Below, piece after piece: positions 8,860 through 18,271 of a DNA stretch of 64,000 nucleotides. The translations under genes were made by a program, and so were the position numbers. The notes under the pieces are model-generated. The model had not been told where the DNA came from, made no database searches, and was given only the letters and a program-made list of their open reading frames with translations. The stretch is from the NCBI GenBank assembly GCA_900551945.1, contig URYE01000002.1:22484-86483 (forward strand), in the 5' to 3' direction. This DNA comes from an uncultured Eubacterium sp. (GTDB lineage: Bacteria; Bacillota; Clostridia; Lachnospirales; Lachnospiraceae). Position 1 is the first letter of the stretch; every line of letters begins with the position of its first letter.

Positions 8860-9291
8860 TTAAGCATTAGTAGTTTCTATTGCTTCTTTTAGAGTTCTCC
8901 AACCTAAAACTGCACACTTAACTCTCGCTGGCATGTGCGCTATATCTTTGAGTGCAGAAGCCTCTTCAAGACTTTCTATTTCTTCGTCAGAAGCTTCTCC
9001 CTTAATCATTTTTAAGAATACATCTCCAAGTTTTAAAGCTTCTTCTTTAGTCTTTCCAATAACCATACCAAGCATAATATCAGCAGAAGCCTGAGATATT
9101 GCACAACCATCTCCAATAAAAGCTCCATCCTCTATTACGTCACCATTCATCTTAAGCTTAAGCCATATATCATCACCACAACTAGGATTAACACCCTCAA
9201 GTGTTATATCTGCGTCAGGAAGGTCAAACTTAAACTCTGGACGGATATTGTGTTCTGTAAGTATTTCATTGTAAAATCCTTTATTCATCAT
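8860..9291 (-). CDS. sufU: Iron-sulfur scaffold / sulfur-transfer protein SufU
   Basis: 143-residue IscU/SufU-type protein. The three conserved cysteines are visible in NPSCGDD, GDGCAIS and RVKCAVLGW. In Firmicutes SufU is the zinc-bound sulfurtransferase that takes persulfide from SufS. The start overlaps the end of sufS by 11 bases, indicating translational coupling. Confidence 0.93.
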   Translation of the reverse strand: MMNKGFYNEILTEHNIRPEFKFDLPDADITLEGVNPSCGDDIWLKLKMNGDVIEDGAFIGDGCAISQASADIMLGMVIGKTKEEALKLGDVFLKMIKGEASDEEIESLEEASALKDIAHMPARVKCAVLGWRTLKEAIETTNA

Positions 9292-10495
9292 ATCCCATTC
9301 TCTCCCTTATTGTAGCCATGCTTTCAACAAAAGCATCGACTTCTTTTTCATTATTGTAAAACATAAAACTTGCTCTTGTAGCAGAACTTACACCGAGATG
9401 TTGTAATAATGGCTGTGCACAATGATGACCTGCTCTTACACATATTCCATCAGAAATAAGTACCTCGCTTACATCGTGTGGGTGAACATTGTCTATTGTA
9501 AATGTAAGTATTCCTGTGTGTTCTTCTGGATTATCTGAACCTAATACATGAACATGTGGTATTTTCTTTAAACCATCAAGTGCTCTTTTTGTAAGTTTAA
9601 GTTCTCTTTTTTGCATATAGTCAAAACCAACTGACTTGATATACTTAATAGCAGCCATAAGACCTGCAGCTCCTGCGGCATTTACAGTTCCCGCTTCAAA
9701 CTTATGTGGAAGCTCTGCATATTTTGCTCCAGTTCTTGTAACTGACTCTATCATTTCACCACCTGAAAGGAATGGTGGCATTTTATCAAGTAAATCTTTC
9801 TTTCCATATAATACCCCTATTCCCATAGGTCCTAAAAGCTTATGACCAGAAAATGCAAAAAAGTCTGCGTCTAAATCCTGTACATCAACTGCTATATGTG
9901 GAGTGCTTTGTGCTCCATCAACTACGATTACAGCGCCTTTTTCATGAGCTATTTTTGCTATTTCTTTTATTGGATTTTCTCTACCTAATACATTTGATAC
10001 TTGTGTAATAGCAATAAGCTTTGTCTTGTCTGTTATAAGTTCTTTAACTTTTTCAAGGTCAACACTTCCGTCTTGTTCACATTCTATAAACTTAAGCTCT
10101 GCTCCTGTGCTTCTTGAAACCATTTGCCAAGGTAAAAGATTGCTGTGATGCTCCATTATAGAAACTACAATTTCATCACCTGCTTTGATATTAGTTAAGC
10201 CATAGCTGTACGCAACAAGGTTAATACTTTCTGTTGTATTTCTTGTAAATATAATCTCGGCTGGACAGACTGCGTTAATAAAGCTTGCAACTTCTTTTCT
10301 TGCTTCTTCATAAATATCTGTTGCTTCTACACTAAGTGGATATGCACCTCTAAGTGGATTAGCATTGTGATTATAATAAAAATCATTTTCTGCATCAATA
10401 ACACATTGTGGTCTTTGCGATGTTGCCGCATTATCTATATAAATTGTTCTTTCCTTTGCAATAAGAGGAAAATCAGCTCTGTAATCGTATGACAA
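9281..10495 (-). CDS. sufS: Cysteine desulfurase SufS
   Basis: 404-residue class V aminotransferase-fold enzyme that removes sulfur from cysteine as enzyme-bound persulfide. The PLP lysine is in FAFSGHKLLGPMGIGVLYG and the persulfide cysteine in RAGHHCAQPLL; the N-terminal YIDNAATSQRP motif is also present. Starts at TTG eight bases after AAGGAGG, adjacent to the end of sufD. Part of the suf operon, feeding SufU and the SufBCD scaffold. Confidence 0.95.
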   Translation of the reverse strand: MSYDYRADFPLIAKERTIYIDNAATSQRPQCVIDAENDFYYNHNANPLRGAYPLSVEATDIYEEARKEVASFINAVCPAEIIFTRNTTESINLVAYSYGLTNIKAGDEIVVSIMEHHSNLLPWQMVSRSTGAELKFIECEQDGSVDLEKVKELITDKTKLIAITQVSNVLGRENPIKEIAKIAHEKGAVIVVDGAQSTPHIAVDVQDLDADFFAFSGHKLLGPMGIGVLYGKKDLLDKMPPFLSGGEMIESVTRTGAKYAELPHKFEAGTVNAAGAAGLMAAIKYIKSVGFDYMQKRELKLTKRALDGLKKIPHVHVLGSDNPEEHTGILTFTIDNVHPHDVSEVLISDGICVRAGHHCAQPLLQHLGVSSATRASFMFYNNEKEVDAFVESMATIRERMGYDE

Positions 10496-11407
10496 TTAAA
10501 GCACCTCCTTAAGTTCCTTTTCAATACTTTCTGTTATAGTTTCATCATCAATTAATCTTGTAAGGCGTTCAATTGAAGCTTTTGCCATAATGTTTTCAGC
10601 TTCAGTTTTATCAATTCCTCTGCTTTCAAAGTAAAAGAGTGTATCATCGTCTAATTCACCAATAGAAGCTCCATGATTACCTACTACATTTTCTTCTGCA
10701 CAAAGAATAAGTGGTATTGTTTTATTAATAATATCATCGCCTAATAACAATACATTTTCTTGCTCATTACCAACAGACTCACAAGAACCCTTTTTAAAAT
10801 CAATAGTACCTTTAAAAATCTTTTTTGCTGCATCTTTTAATGTACCATTGACATTTATTTCACTTTCTGTCTTTTTGCCTATCTGATTAGCAAATACATT
10901 GATATCTATAGTTTGACTATCTCTACCAATATAACCAATATCCATTTTAAGGCTACTCTTATCACCTATAAGGTCTGTTCTAAAATCAGAGTATACATCA
11001 CCTTTTCCTAAGAATACCTGTACAGCTTCTATTCTTGATGAAGGTTTACAATCGCTCTTTACTTCATTATATAAAAGAGAAGACGCATTTGTACAATTAA
11101 GCTGAACTAGCTTTACTTTAGCATTATTGCCTACTGTAATATTTGTATGCACCGCTAAATTATTATCAGCTTTAAAATTCATATATACTGTTAATTCGCT
11201 ATCATCTTCAGCTATGATATCAATATATTTTTCACTATATTTATTATCTGATGTTACATCTATTTTTACAGGTTCATTATTTTTTGATGTAATAATTGTC
11301 TTTTCTAATTCAATTGTCGCATTTTTATCCCATTCAAACTTTGCTTCATTTACATTAAGCCAGTACCATGTCTTAGCGGGCAATTTGTTTACTATTATAT
11401 TCTCCAT
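10496..11407 (-). CDS. sufD: SufD-family assembly protein
   Basis: About 303 residues; the ATG seven bases after GGAG is preferred to a GTG 21 bases upstream that lacks a binding site. The C-terminal half shows the SufBD beta-helix with GNHGASIGELDDDTLFYFESRG, matching the end of SufB. It is shorter than proteobacterial SufD (~420), as is common for this lineage. Partner of SufB and SufC in the Fe-S scaffold complex. Confidence 0.9.
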   Translation of the reverse strand: MENIIVNKLPAKTWYWLNVNEAKFEWDKNATIELEKTIITSKNNEPVKIDVTSDNKYSEKYIDIIAEDDSELTVYMNFKADNNLAVHTNITVGNNAKVKLVQLNCTNASSLLYNEVKSDCKPSSRIEAVQVFLGKGDVYSDFRTDLIGDKSSLKMDIGYIGRDSQTIDINVFANQIGKKTESEINVNGTLKDAAKKIFKGTIDFKKGSCESVGNEQENVLLLGDDIINKTIPLILCAEENVVGNHGASIGELDDDTLFYFESRGIDKTEAENIMAKASIERLTRLIDDETITESIEKELKEVL

Positions 11408-11442
11408 TCTTAAACTCCATTCTTGCACATATATTCAAAAAC

Positions 11443-12849
11443 TTAACCGATACAACCTTTCATTTCAAGTCGGATAAGATTATTCATTTCAACTGCATAT
11501 TCAAGTGGAAGTTCTTTTGAAACATTATCTGCAAATCCACTTACTATTAAAGCTCTTGCATCTTCCTCACTCATTCCCCTTGACATAAGATAAAATACTG
11601 CGTCATCGCTAATACTACCAATCTTAGCTTCATGTCCTATTGCCGCATCTTTTGTTCTTATATCCATTGCCGGAATAGTATCTGACCTTGAAATATCATC
11701 AAGCATAAGTGATTGACATGACACTGATGACTTAGCGTTAGAAGCACCCTTATTAACAACCACACTACTTCTAAATGTACTTATACCTCCACTTTTACTT
11801 ATTGAACGTGTATTCATATATGAGCTTGTATCTTTTCCTACATGTACAACTTTTGCACCTGTATCAAGGTTTTGACCTTCACCTGCAAATGTAACACCTG
11901 TAAATTCCATCTTAGAATTATCACCCTTTAAGATACTCATAGGGTAAAGATAACTAACGTGTGAACCAAATGAACCTGAAACCCATTCAATTGTTCCACC
12001 ATCTTCTACTATGGCACGTTTTGTATTAAGGTTATACATATTCTTAGACCAGTTTTCTATTGTAGAATATCTAAGCTTTGCATTTTTCTTAACAAATAAT
12101 TCAACACAACCTGCGTGCAAGTTAGCCACATTATACTTAGGTGCTGAACAGCCTTCTATAAAGTGAAGACTTGCTCCTTCATCAACAATTATTAATGTAT
12201 GCTCGAACTGACCTGCACCCTTTGCATTAAGTCTAAAGTATGACTGTAATGGAATATCAAGATGTACTCCCTTTGGAACGTACACAAATGAACCGCCAGA
12301 CCATACTGCTCCATGAAGCGCTGCAAACTTATGGTCGTTAGGTGTTACTAACTTCATAAAGTATTCTTGTACCATATCCGCATATTCACCTGTAAGTGCG
12401 CTTTCCATATCTGTATAAACAACACCCGCCTGAGCAACTTCATCTTTAACATTGTGATAAACAAGCTCTGAGTCATACTGCGCACCAACGCCTGCAAGTG
12501 ACTTTCTTTCTGCCTGTGGAATACCAAGTCTTTCAAATGTATTCTTGATATCTTCTGGAACTTCTTCCCAGCTTCCTTTCATCTCTGTTTTTGGCTTAAC
12601 ATAAGTTGCAATATTGTCCATATCAAGTCCATCTATAGATGGACCCCAATCTGGAACTTTCATATTGTTATAAACTTCAAGTGATTTTAATCTAAATTCA
12701 CGCATCCATTCAGGGTCATGCTTTTCTTTTGAAAGCTTTTCAACAATATCAGCTGTTAGCCCTTCTTCAAGTCTATATGCGTCTTTTTCTTCATCTCTTA
12801 TATCATAGACACTTCTGTCAATGTCTTCTACATGGCTTTTTTCTTTCAT
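11443..12849 (-). CDS. sufB: Fe-S assembly scaffold SufB
   Basis: About 468 residues; start chosen at the second ATG, seven bases after GGAG. Typical SufB features include the FIEGCSAPKY segment and the C-terminal IGHEAKIGSISDDAVFYLMSRG, which carries the conserved histidine and the SufC contact region. Core component of the SufBCD complex that assembles clusters in the cytosol. Third gene of the operon, after the Rrf2 regulator and sufC. Confidence 0.95.
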   Translation of the reverse strand: MKEKSHVEDIDRSVYDIRDEEKDAYRLEEGLTADIVEKLSKEKHDPEWMREFRLKSLEVYNNMKVPDWGPSIDGLDMDNIATYVKPKTEMKGSWEEVPEDIKNTFERLGIPQAERKSLAGVGAQYDSELVYHNVKDEVAQAGVVYTDMESALTGEYADMVQEYFMKLVTPNDHKFAALHGAVWSGGSFVYVPKGVHLDIPLQSYFRLNAKGAGQFEHTLIIVDEGASLHFIEGCSAPKYNVANLHAGCVELFVKKNAKLRYSTIENWSKNMYNLNTKRAIVEDGGTIEWVSGSFGSHVSYLYPMSILKGDNSKMEFTGVTFAGEGQNLDTGAKVVHVGKDTSSYMNTRSISKSGGISTFRSSVVVNKGASNAKSSVSCQSLMLDDISRSDTIPAMDIRTKDAAIGHEAKIGSISDDAVFYLMSRGMSEEDARALIVSGFADNVSKELPLEYAVEMNNLIRLEMKGCIG

Positions 12850-12879
12850 TATTTTCTCCATTCAATGCTTTTTATAGTT

Positions 12880-13623
12880 TTATGCTTCAAGCTTATCAAA
12901 ACCATTTTCGTTAATCTCATCAACAAGTGAAGCGTCACCATTCTTTACAACTTTACCCTCTTCCATTACATGAGTAACATCTACATTTAACGCCTCTAAA
13001 ATTCTTGTACTATGAGTTATAATTAAAAGGCTTCCTTTGCATTTTTCTTTATAAATACTAATTCCTTTTGAAACTGTACGAACTGCATCTACATCAAGTC
13101 CTGAGTCTGTTTCATCAAGAATTGCAAGCTTTGGTTCTAACATAAGCATTTGTAAAATTTCTGCTTTTTTCTTTTCGCCACCAGAAAAACCTACATTTAA
13201 GTCACGTTCTGCGTATGACTCGTCCATTGATAAAAGCTTCATTGTTTCACTTAACTTCTTCTTATAATCAAAAAGACGTATTCTCTTTCCAGTTTTTTGT
13301 TCAAGCGCACTTCTTATAAATGCACTTAATGTTACACCAGGTACTTCAAGTGGGTTCTGAAAAGAAAGGAATATTCCCTTTTTTGCTCTTTCATTTACAG
13401 GAAGTGAAGTAATATCTTCACCGTCAAATATTATCTTTCCTGATGTTACTGTATAATGTGGATTACCTGTTATTGCATATCCCAATGTTGACTTACCAGT
13501 ACCATTTGGCCCCATAAGTACATGAGTTTCATCTTCTCCTACTGTAAGGTTAATTCCATGAAGAATCTCCTTATCCTCTACATTTACATATAAATCCTTT
13601 ACTTCTAACAGGTTAGTTGCCAT
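12880..13623 (-). CDS. sufC: Fe-S assembly ATPase SufC
   Basis: 247-residue ABC-type ATPase. Walker A is MGPNGTGKSTLG, signature GFSGGEKKKAEI, Walker B LAILDETDSGLDVDAV. It drives the conformational change in SufB-SufD during cluster assembly and is not a membrane transporter. Start preceded by AAAGGAG and overlapping the Rrf2 gene by 11 bases, so translation is coupled. Confidence 0.95.
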   Translation of the reverse strand: MATNLLEVKDLYVNVEDKEILHGINLTVGEDETHVLMGPNGTGKSTLGYAITGNPHYTVTSGKIIFDGEDITSLPVNERAKKGIFLSFQNPLEVPGVTLSAFIRSALEQKTGKRIRLFDYKKKLSETMKLLSMDESYAERDLNVGFSGGEKKKAEILQMLMLEPKLAILDETDSGLDVDAVRTVSKGISIYKEKCKGSLLIITHSTRILEALNVDVTHVMEEGKVVKNGDASLVDEINENGFDKLEA

Positions 13624-14086
13624 TACTTTCGTTCTCCTTTAACAATTTATTTTTACAAGCACATTCTTCTGATTGATTAATATGCGTATTTACCATTTCT
13701 TCAAGCGTATGACTATCAATATATGAGTTTATCTGGTTAGCCAGACCTTCCCAGAAAGGTAGAGTATTACAAAGGTCTGTCTTTTCACATTTCTTTTCTT
13801 CTGTACAGACACACGCTACTGGTGCTAAGTTTCTTTCAGTTGCTCTTAAAATCTCTCCAACACTGTAATCCTTTGGTTCTTTTATAAGCCTATAGCCACC
13901 TGCTTTTCCCATTGCACTTTCAACAAGATTACTCTTAGATAATATAGTCATAATAGTTTCAAGATATTTTCTTGATATATCTTGTCTTTCAGTTATTTCT
14001 TTTAATGGAACAAATTCTCCATTATTGTGCTGTGCAAGGTCTACCATTACTCTTAAAGCATATCTTCCTTTTGTTGAAATAATCAA
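13613..14086 (-). CDS. Rrf2/IscR-family regulator of the suf operon
   Basis: About 157 residues. TTG start preferred: AGGAGG lies nine bases before it, and the protein then begins at the family-typical STKGRYALRVMVDLA. The longer ATG frame would begin only a few bases after the predicted transcription start and has no binding site. The winged helix occupies residues ~1-75. Cysteines in ACVCTEEKKCEKTDLC (~95-115) are the usual Fe-S ligands. The C-terminus has two further cysteines (ECAC). Likely senses Fe-S status and autoregulates this operon. Confidence 0.88.
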   Translation of the reverse strand: MIISTKGRYALRVMVDLAQHNNGEFVPLKEITERQDISRKYLETIMTILSKSNLVESAMGKAGGYRLIKEPKDYSVGEILRATERNLAPVACVCTEEKKCEKTDLCNTLPFWEGLANQINSYIDSHTLEEMVNTHINQSEECACKNKLLKENESNGN

Positions 14087-14126
14087 TGTATTACTCCTCC
14101 TTTCCTTCCCCATTGGTTTACTAGGA

Positions 14127-14163
14127 ATTATAACGATAAACTCCTACTGTGTCAATAGGAGTT
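14127..14163 (-). promoter_or_regulatory. suf operon promoter with Rrf2 operator
   Basis: Minus-strand TTGACA and TATAAT are separated by exactly 17 bases, a consensus promoter. The inverted repeat AACTCCTA ... TAGGAGTT (8-bp perfect arms, 9-base centre) covers the -35 box, a likely repressor site for the Rrf2 protein. Confidence 0.75.
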
Positions 14164-14193
14164 AGATATGTTTTTATATTTATTCATATCTAT

Positions 14194-14763
14194 CTACATA
14201 TCATTTGTTTTAACTCTTAATAATTGTTGCCTTAATTGTTTTTTGTTTTCATATATATTAAGATATGTACAAACTTCTATTGCAAAGTCTACAAATGCAA
14301 AGCCTTGCGCAGTTATTACATTCCTATCTACAACTGTTCTTTTATTAATATAATTATTCCAATTAAATGGGTTTTCTACACCTAAGTTTTTAATTTTTTC
14401 TTCTGAACATGAAGTTGTAAATTTGTAATCCGTTAATATACCAGCTCTGCCTAAAAACTGTGGAGCGAAACATATTGCTGATACTAATTTATTCAACTTA
14501 ACACATTCTTTTATTAATGGACATATTTCATTTTGTTCATTATTTATTGGGCCACCTGGAATTATAAGAGCTTCTACTCCTTCTAAGTTATTTATATCAC
14601 TAATTTTCTTATCTGGTATATATGTAAGCCCTGACTGTGCTTTTATAGGTGAAGTATCTTCTGATATATATATGATACTTTTCTTTCCTGTGTTTTTTAA
14701 TCTGTGAAGCAGAAGTGTTATTTCAAAATCTGCCATATTTTCATAAATGTAACATAAAATCAT
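14194..14763 (-). CDS. DJ-1/PfpI-family protein
   Basis: 189 residues with the DJ-1/ThiJ/PfpI glutamine-amidotransferase-like fold: ALIIPGGP near residue 66, nucleophile-elbow cysteine in SAICFAPQFLG (~98) and ITAQGFAFVDFAIEV near the C-terminus. The start has AGGAG at good spacing. It lies alone between the suf promoter and the uppP terminator, with no operon partner. Members act as chaperones, deglycases or are uncharacterised; no specific reaction can be assigned. Confidence 0.85.
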   Translation of the reverse strand: MILCYIYENMADFEITLLLHRLKNTGKKSIIYISEDTSPIKAQSGLTYIPDKKISDINNLEGVEALIIPGGPINNEQNEICPLIKECVKLNKLVSAICFAPQFLGRAGILTDYKFTTSCSEEKIKNLGVENPFNWNNYINKRTVVDRNVITAQGFAFVDFAIEVCTYLNIYENKKQLRQQLLRVKTNDM

Positions 14764-14865
14764 TTATTTTCTCCTATTCTTTACTTTATCTTAAAAGTTA
14801 ATTATATAAGTTAATATTATAAACAATTTCTGTTATAATAACAACTTTTACTTATTTTACAAACA

Positions 14866-14910
14866 AAAAAGCTATATGAAGTTAAATTTTAAACTCCATA
14901 TAGCTTTTTA
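14866..14910 (-). terminator. Terminator of uppP
   Basis: AT-rich stem with arms GCTATATGAAGTT and AACTCCATATAGC, followed on the minus strand by a T-run; directly after the uppP stop codon. Confidence 0.8.
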
Positions 14911-14916
14911 TATTAA

Positions 14917-15783
14917 CTATCTTAATAAAATTATTACAAGTATACCAAGAACAATTCTATAGTAACCAAATACTTTAAAGTCATGTTTTTTAATGTATTC
15001 CATAAGGAACTTAATTACAAAAATTGATACTACAAATGCAATAAGTGTTCCTACTATAAGAAGAACAACTTCCATACCTGTAATTGATACACCTGCAACT
15101 ATAAATTTTACAGCTTTTAAAAGACTCGCACCAAACATTACTGGTACAGCAAGGAAAAATGTAAACTCTGCCGCAGTTGCTCTTGATACACCAATCATTA
15201 CAGCACCTACAATAGTTGCTCCTGACCTTGATGTTCCTGGAAATACAGCCGCAATCACTTGAAAAAGACCTATCATAATTGCTGTAGTATATGTAATTTC
15301 TTCTATGCTATCAATAGATGGTGCAAGCTTTCCTCTTGTCATCTCTACGATAATAAATACAATACCTACAACAATAAGTGCAATAGCAACTGGAATTGGG
15401 TGATAAAATAACTCATCAATCTTATCATCGAAAAGAACTCCAATAATTGCAGCTGGAATACAAGCTATTATAATCTTAATCCACATAGCAAGTGCGCCCT
15501 TTTTCCATACTGGCTTTTTCTTACGTCTTCCTCTTTTATCTCGCTGTGATAACTTTTTCATTTTGAAAGGCCAAAGCTTATTCCAAAACAAAATAACAAC
15601 AGCAATAATTGCTCCTAGCTGTATAACAACTTCAAACATACTCCAAAATTCATCTGATACATTATTAAAGCCAAAGAAATGTTCTAATAATATAAGATGT
15701 CCCGTACTACTTATTGGTAGCCACTCTGTTATACCCTCAACGATACCAAAAAGTATCGCTTTGAATATCTCTAATAATTCCAT
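14917..15783 (-). CDS. uppP: Undecaprenyl-diphosphatase UppP (BacA)
   Basis: About 288 residues; ATG immediately after GAGGAGATA preferred to one seven codons upstream. Polytopic membrane protein that dephosphorylates undecaprenyl pyrophosphate, recycling the lipid carrier for peptidoglycan synthesis and giving bacitracin tolerance. Family motifs EGITEWLPISSTGHL near the N-terminus and FPGTSRSGATI near residue 170 are intact. A cytoplasmic loop is unusually basic (KMKKLSQRDKRGRRKKKPVWKK split over ~80-102). Confidence 0.94.
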   Translation of the reverse strand: MELLEIFKAILFGIVEGITEWLPISSTGHLILLEHFFGFNNVSDEFWSMFEVVIQLGAIIAVVILFWNKLWPFKMKKLSQRDKRGRRKKKPVWKKGALAMWIKIIIACIPAAIIGVLFDDKIDELFYHPIPVAIALIVVGIVFIIVEMTRGKLAPSIDSIEEITYTTAIMIGLFQVIAAVFPGTSRSGATIVGAVMIGVSRATAAEFTFFLAVPVMFGASLLKAVKFIVAGVSITGMEVVLLIVGTLIAFVVSIFVIKFLMEYIKKHDFKVFGYYRIVLGILVIILLR

Positions 15784-15888
15784 TATCTCCTCATTTCTGC
15801 ACATAAATATACTTGTTACAAAAAGCTATTTTTTAATTATTGTTATTTACAATAATTTTAAAAAACTCACTTTAATACCATAAATTTT

Positions 15889-15920
15889 ATAATTGTGTTT
15901 TATGTGCATAACACAATTAT
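15889..15920 (-). terminator. Possible terminator of ppk
   Basis: Perfect 11-bp arms ATAATTGTGTT and AACACAATTAT with a 10-base loop lie downstream of ppk on the minus strand, but the T-tract is weak. Confidence 0.45.
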
Positions 15921-15991
15921 TTTGACAAAACAAATTGTATTCTAACATGAACTAATAATATGTTACAAGTATATTTATAACTTATTAATTA

Positions 15992-18232
15992 TTATTTAAT
16001 ATCTGCTTGTTTTGTTGAATAAGTATATGCTTCATTAAAAAAATATTCTTGAGAATTAATAGCTTCTTCATCTTCTTTAGGGGTAAGTTTATAATAATTT
16101 CCATCACTTTGAAGCTGTCTAGCCTTTACATTATCTTTCATTAATATATTAAACATTCCTATTATTCTTTTTTTGATTTCTTCACTATATACAGGTGCTG
16201 CAACTTCTACTCTTTTTACAGTATTTCGTGTCATAAAATCAGCAGAAGAAATAAATATCTTTTGTCTATCACCTATTCCAAAAATGTATATTCTTGAATG
16301 TTCAAGATATCTTCCTACAATACTTCTTATGCTTATATTTTCTGTAAATCCTTCAATTCCCGGAATAAGACAACTTATACCTCTAATAACCATATCCACT
16401 TTAACTCCTGCCTGTGAAGCCATAATAAGTCGGTCTATAATCTTTTTATCTGTAAGCGAATTCATTTTTATTCCAATATAAGCTTCTTCTCCATTTTGAC
16501 AACGATTAATTTCTTCATCAATAAATGCAAGTACTTTACTCTGAAGACACTTAGGAGCAACTAACAAATGATTTGTTTCTTCCATTACCTCTGCCATACA
16601 AAGCTTTGTAAATGTTTCATTTGCCTCTAATGCTATATCTTCATTAGCTGTCATAAGTGATAAATCTGTATAAAGCTTTGCTGTCTTTTCGTTGTAATTA
16701 CCTGTACCTATCTGCGTAATGTATTTTAATTCACTTCCATCTTTATATGTAATAAGACAAAGCTTTGAATGAACCTTTATAAAATCAATTCCATAAATAA
16801 TCCTACAACCTGCCGCTTCAAGTCGTCTTGACCACTCAATATTATTTTCTTCATCAAATCTTGCTCTTAACTCGACAAGTACTACAACTTCTTTTCCATT
16901 TTCAGCGGCATCAATCAAGGCTTCTACAATCTGTGAGTTTTTGGCAACTCTATATAAAGTCATCTTAATTGATATTACTCTGTCATCTTCTCCTGCTTCT
17001 CTTAACATACGAATATATGGTGACATACTTTCAAATGGATAGCTAAAAAGCATATCTTTTTTAGCAATTTGGTCAATCATTGGAACACCACTTTCCACAT
17101 ATCTTGAAATCTGTGGTATTCTTCTTTCATAAAATAGATTTTTATGGTCTCTTAAGGTGTCCTGCAATGAAAACATAAAGCTCATATCAAGTGGTGTTTC
17201 TGAATAGAATACCTGTTCTTTTTTTAGAGCTAATTCACGACATAAATTTCCAATTACCTTTTCATCAACAACTCTTGAAAACTCAAGCTTAACAGGACAT
17301 AGCTTTCTTCGCTCTTTTATAAGTTTTTCCATTGTATTTCTATAATCAAGGTCTTCATCATAAAAAGCTTCATCAACATCAATATCAGCATTTCTTATAA
17401 TTCGTATAAGTGATTTACTTTTTATTGAATATTTACCAAATATAAGCGGCATAAAATGAAGAATTAATTCTTCCATCAACATATATTTATTTCTGTCTGA
17501 CGGAATTGGAACAAGCCTTTTTAATACTTCATTAGTACAAGGTACTACTCCTAATTTGTCATTGTTTTTAGACTTTAACAAAGCTACAGCATATATTTCT
17601 TTATTTTTTAAAAATGGAAATGGCTGTTTTTTTGCAATAACTTGTGGAGAAAGCACAGGCAGTACAGCATTTTTAAAATACATCTCAAGATATGCTGCGT
17701 CTGCGTATTCTATTTGACTAAAATTAACAAGGTCAATTCCATAACTACTTACTTCTTTCATTAATTCATTATATACAGCATCTTTTTTCTTATATAGTTG
17801 TTTTGAAGCTGCAAATATATGGGCAAGCTGTTCACTCGATGTCATATTTGTTTTATTATCTCTATTAGCATCTGAAACTAACATTTGGTCATGCAAAGAC
17901 CCTACTCTTACCATAAAAAATTCATCAAGATTACTTGTAAATATAGATACAAATGAAAGTCTTTCACACAATGGCACACTCTTATCTGCCGCTTCTTCAA
18001 GTACTCTTTCATTAAACTTTAACCATGATAACTCTCTATTTTCATAATATGGAGCATAATCATGTCTATTCTTACTTTTTAAAGCTTCTTCATATAAATC
18101 TTTTGCTGTGGACTTATTATCTTTATTGTGCTTGTCACTTTTCTTATCATTTTTTTTATTATTCTTTGATTTTTTATCTTTATCATATAAATATTCAAAG
18201 CTATAATCTTCTTTCTTTTTACTCTGTTTCAT
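15992..18232 (-). CDS. ppk1: Polyphosphate kinase Ppk1
   Basis: About 746 residues. Makes inorganic polyphosphate from ATP at the membrane or cytosol. The catalytic core begins with YYENRELSWLKFNERVLEEA; phospholipase-D-like histidine motifs are visible in FIKVHSKLCLITYKDG and LEHSRIYIFGIGD. Unusually, it has a ~75-residue N-terminal extension that is almost all charged (runs of K, D, N) and likely disordered. The start was set at the ATG following GGAGG rather than 11 codons upstream. It lies 39 bases after the end of pfkA and is probably co-transcribed. Confidence 0.93.
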   Translation of the reverse strand: MKQSKKKEDYSFEYLYDKDKKSKNNKKNDKKSDKHNKDNKSTAKDLYEEALKSKNRHDYAPYYENRELSWLKFNERVLEEAADKSVPLCERLSFVSIFTSNLDEFFMVRVGSLHDQMLVSDANRDNKTNMTSSEQLAHIFAASKQLYKKKDAVYNELMKEVSSYGIDLVNFSQIEYADAAYLEMYFKNAVLPVLSPQVIAKKQPFPFLKNKEIYAVALLKSKNNDKLGVVPCTNEVLKRLVPIPSDRNKYMLMEELILHFMPLIFGKYSIKSKSLIRIIRNADIDVDEAFYDEDLDYRNTMEKLIKERRKLCPVKLEFSRVVDEKVIGNLCRELALKKEQVFYSETPLDMSFMFSLQDTLRDHKNLFYERRIPQISRYVESGVPMIDQIAKKDMLFSYPFESMSPYIRMLREAGEDDRVISIKMTLYRVAKNSQIVEALIDAAENGKEVVVLVELRARFDEENNIEWSRRLEAAGCRIIYGIDFIKVHSKLCLITYKDGSELKYITQIGTGNYNEKTAKLYTDLSLMTANEDIALEANETFTKLCMAEVMEETNHLLVAPKCLQSKVLAFIDEEINRCQNGEEAYIGIKMNSLTDKKIIDRLIMASQAGVKVDMVIRGISCLIPGIEGFTENISIRSIVGRYLEHSRIYIFGIGDRQKIFISSADFMTRNTVKRVEVAAPVYSEEIKKRIIGMFNILMKDNVKARQLQSDGNYYKLTPKEDEEAINSQEYFFNEAYTYSTKQADIK

Positions 18233-18271
18233 TATTTTTATTCCTCCAAAGTACATATTATACATAACATT

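Noticed and set aside
12354-12536. Alternate frame inside sufB
   Set aside because: Shadow of sufB, which is intact over its whole length.
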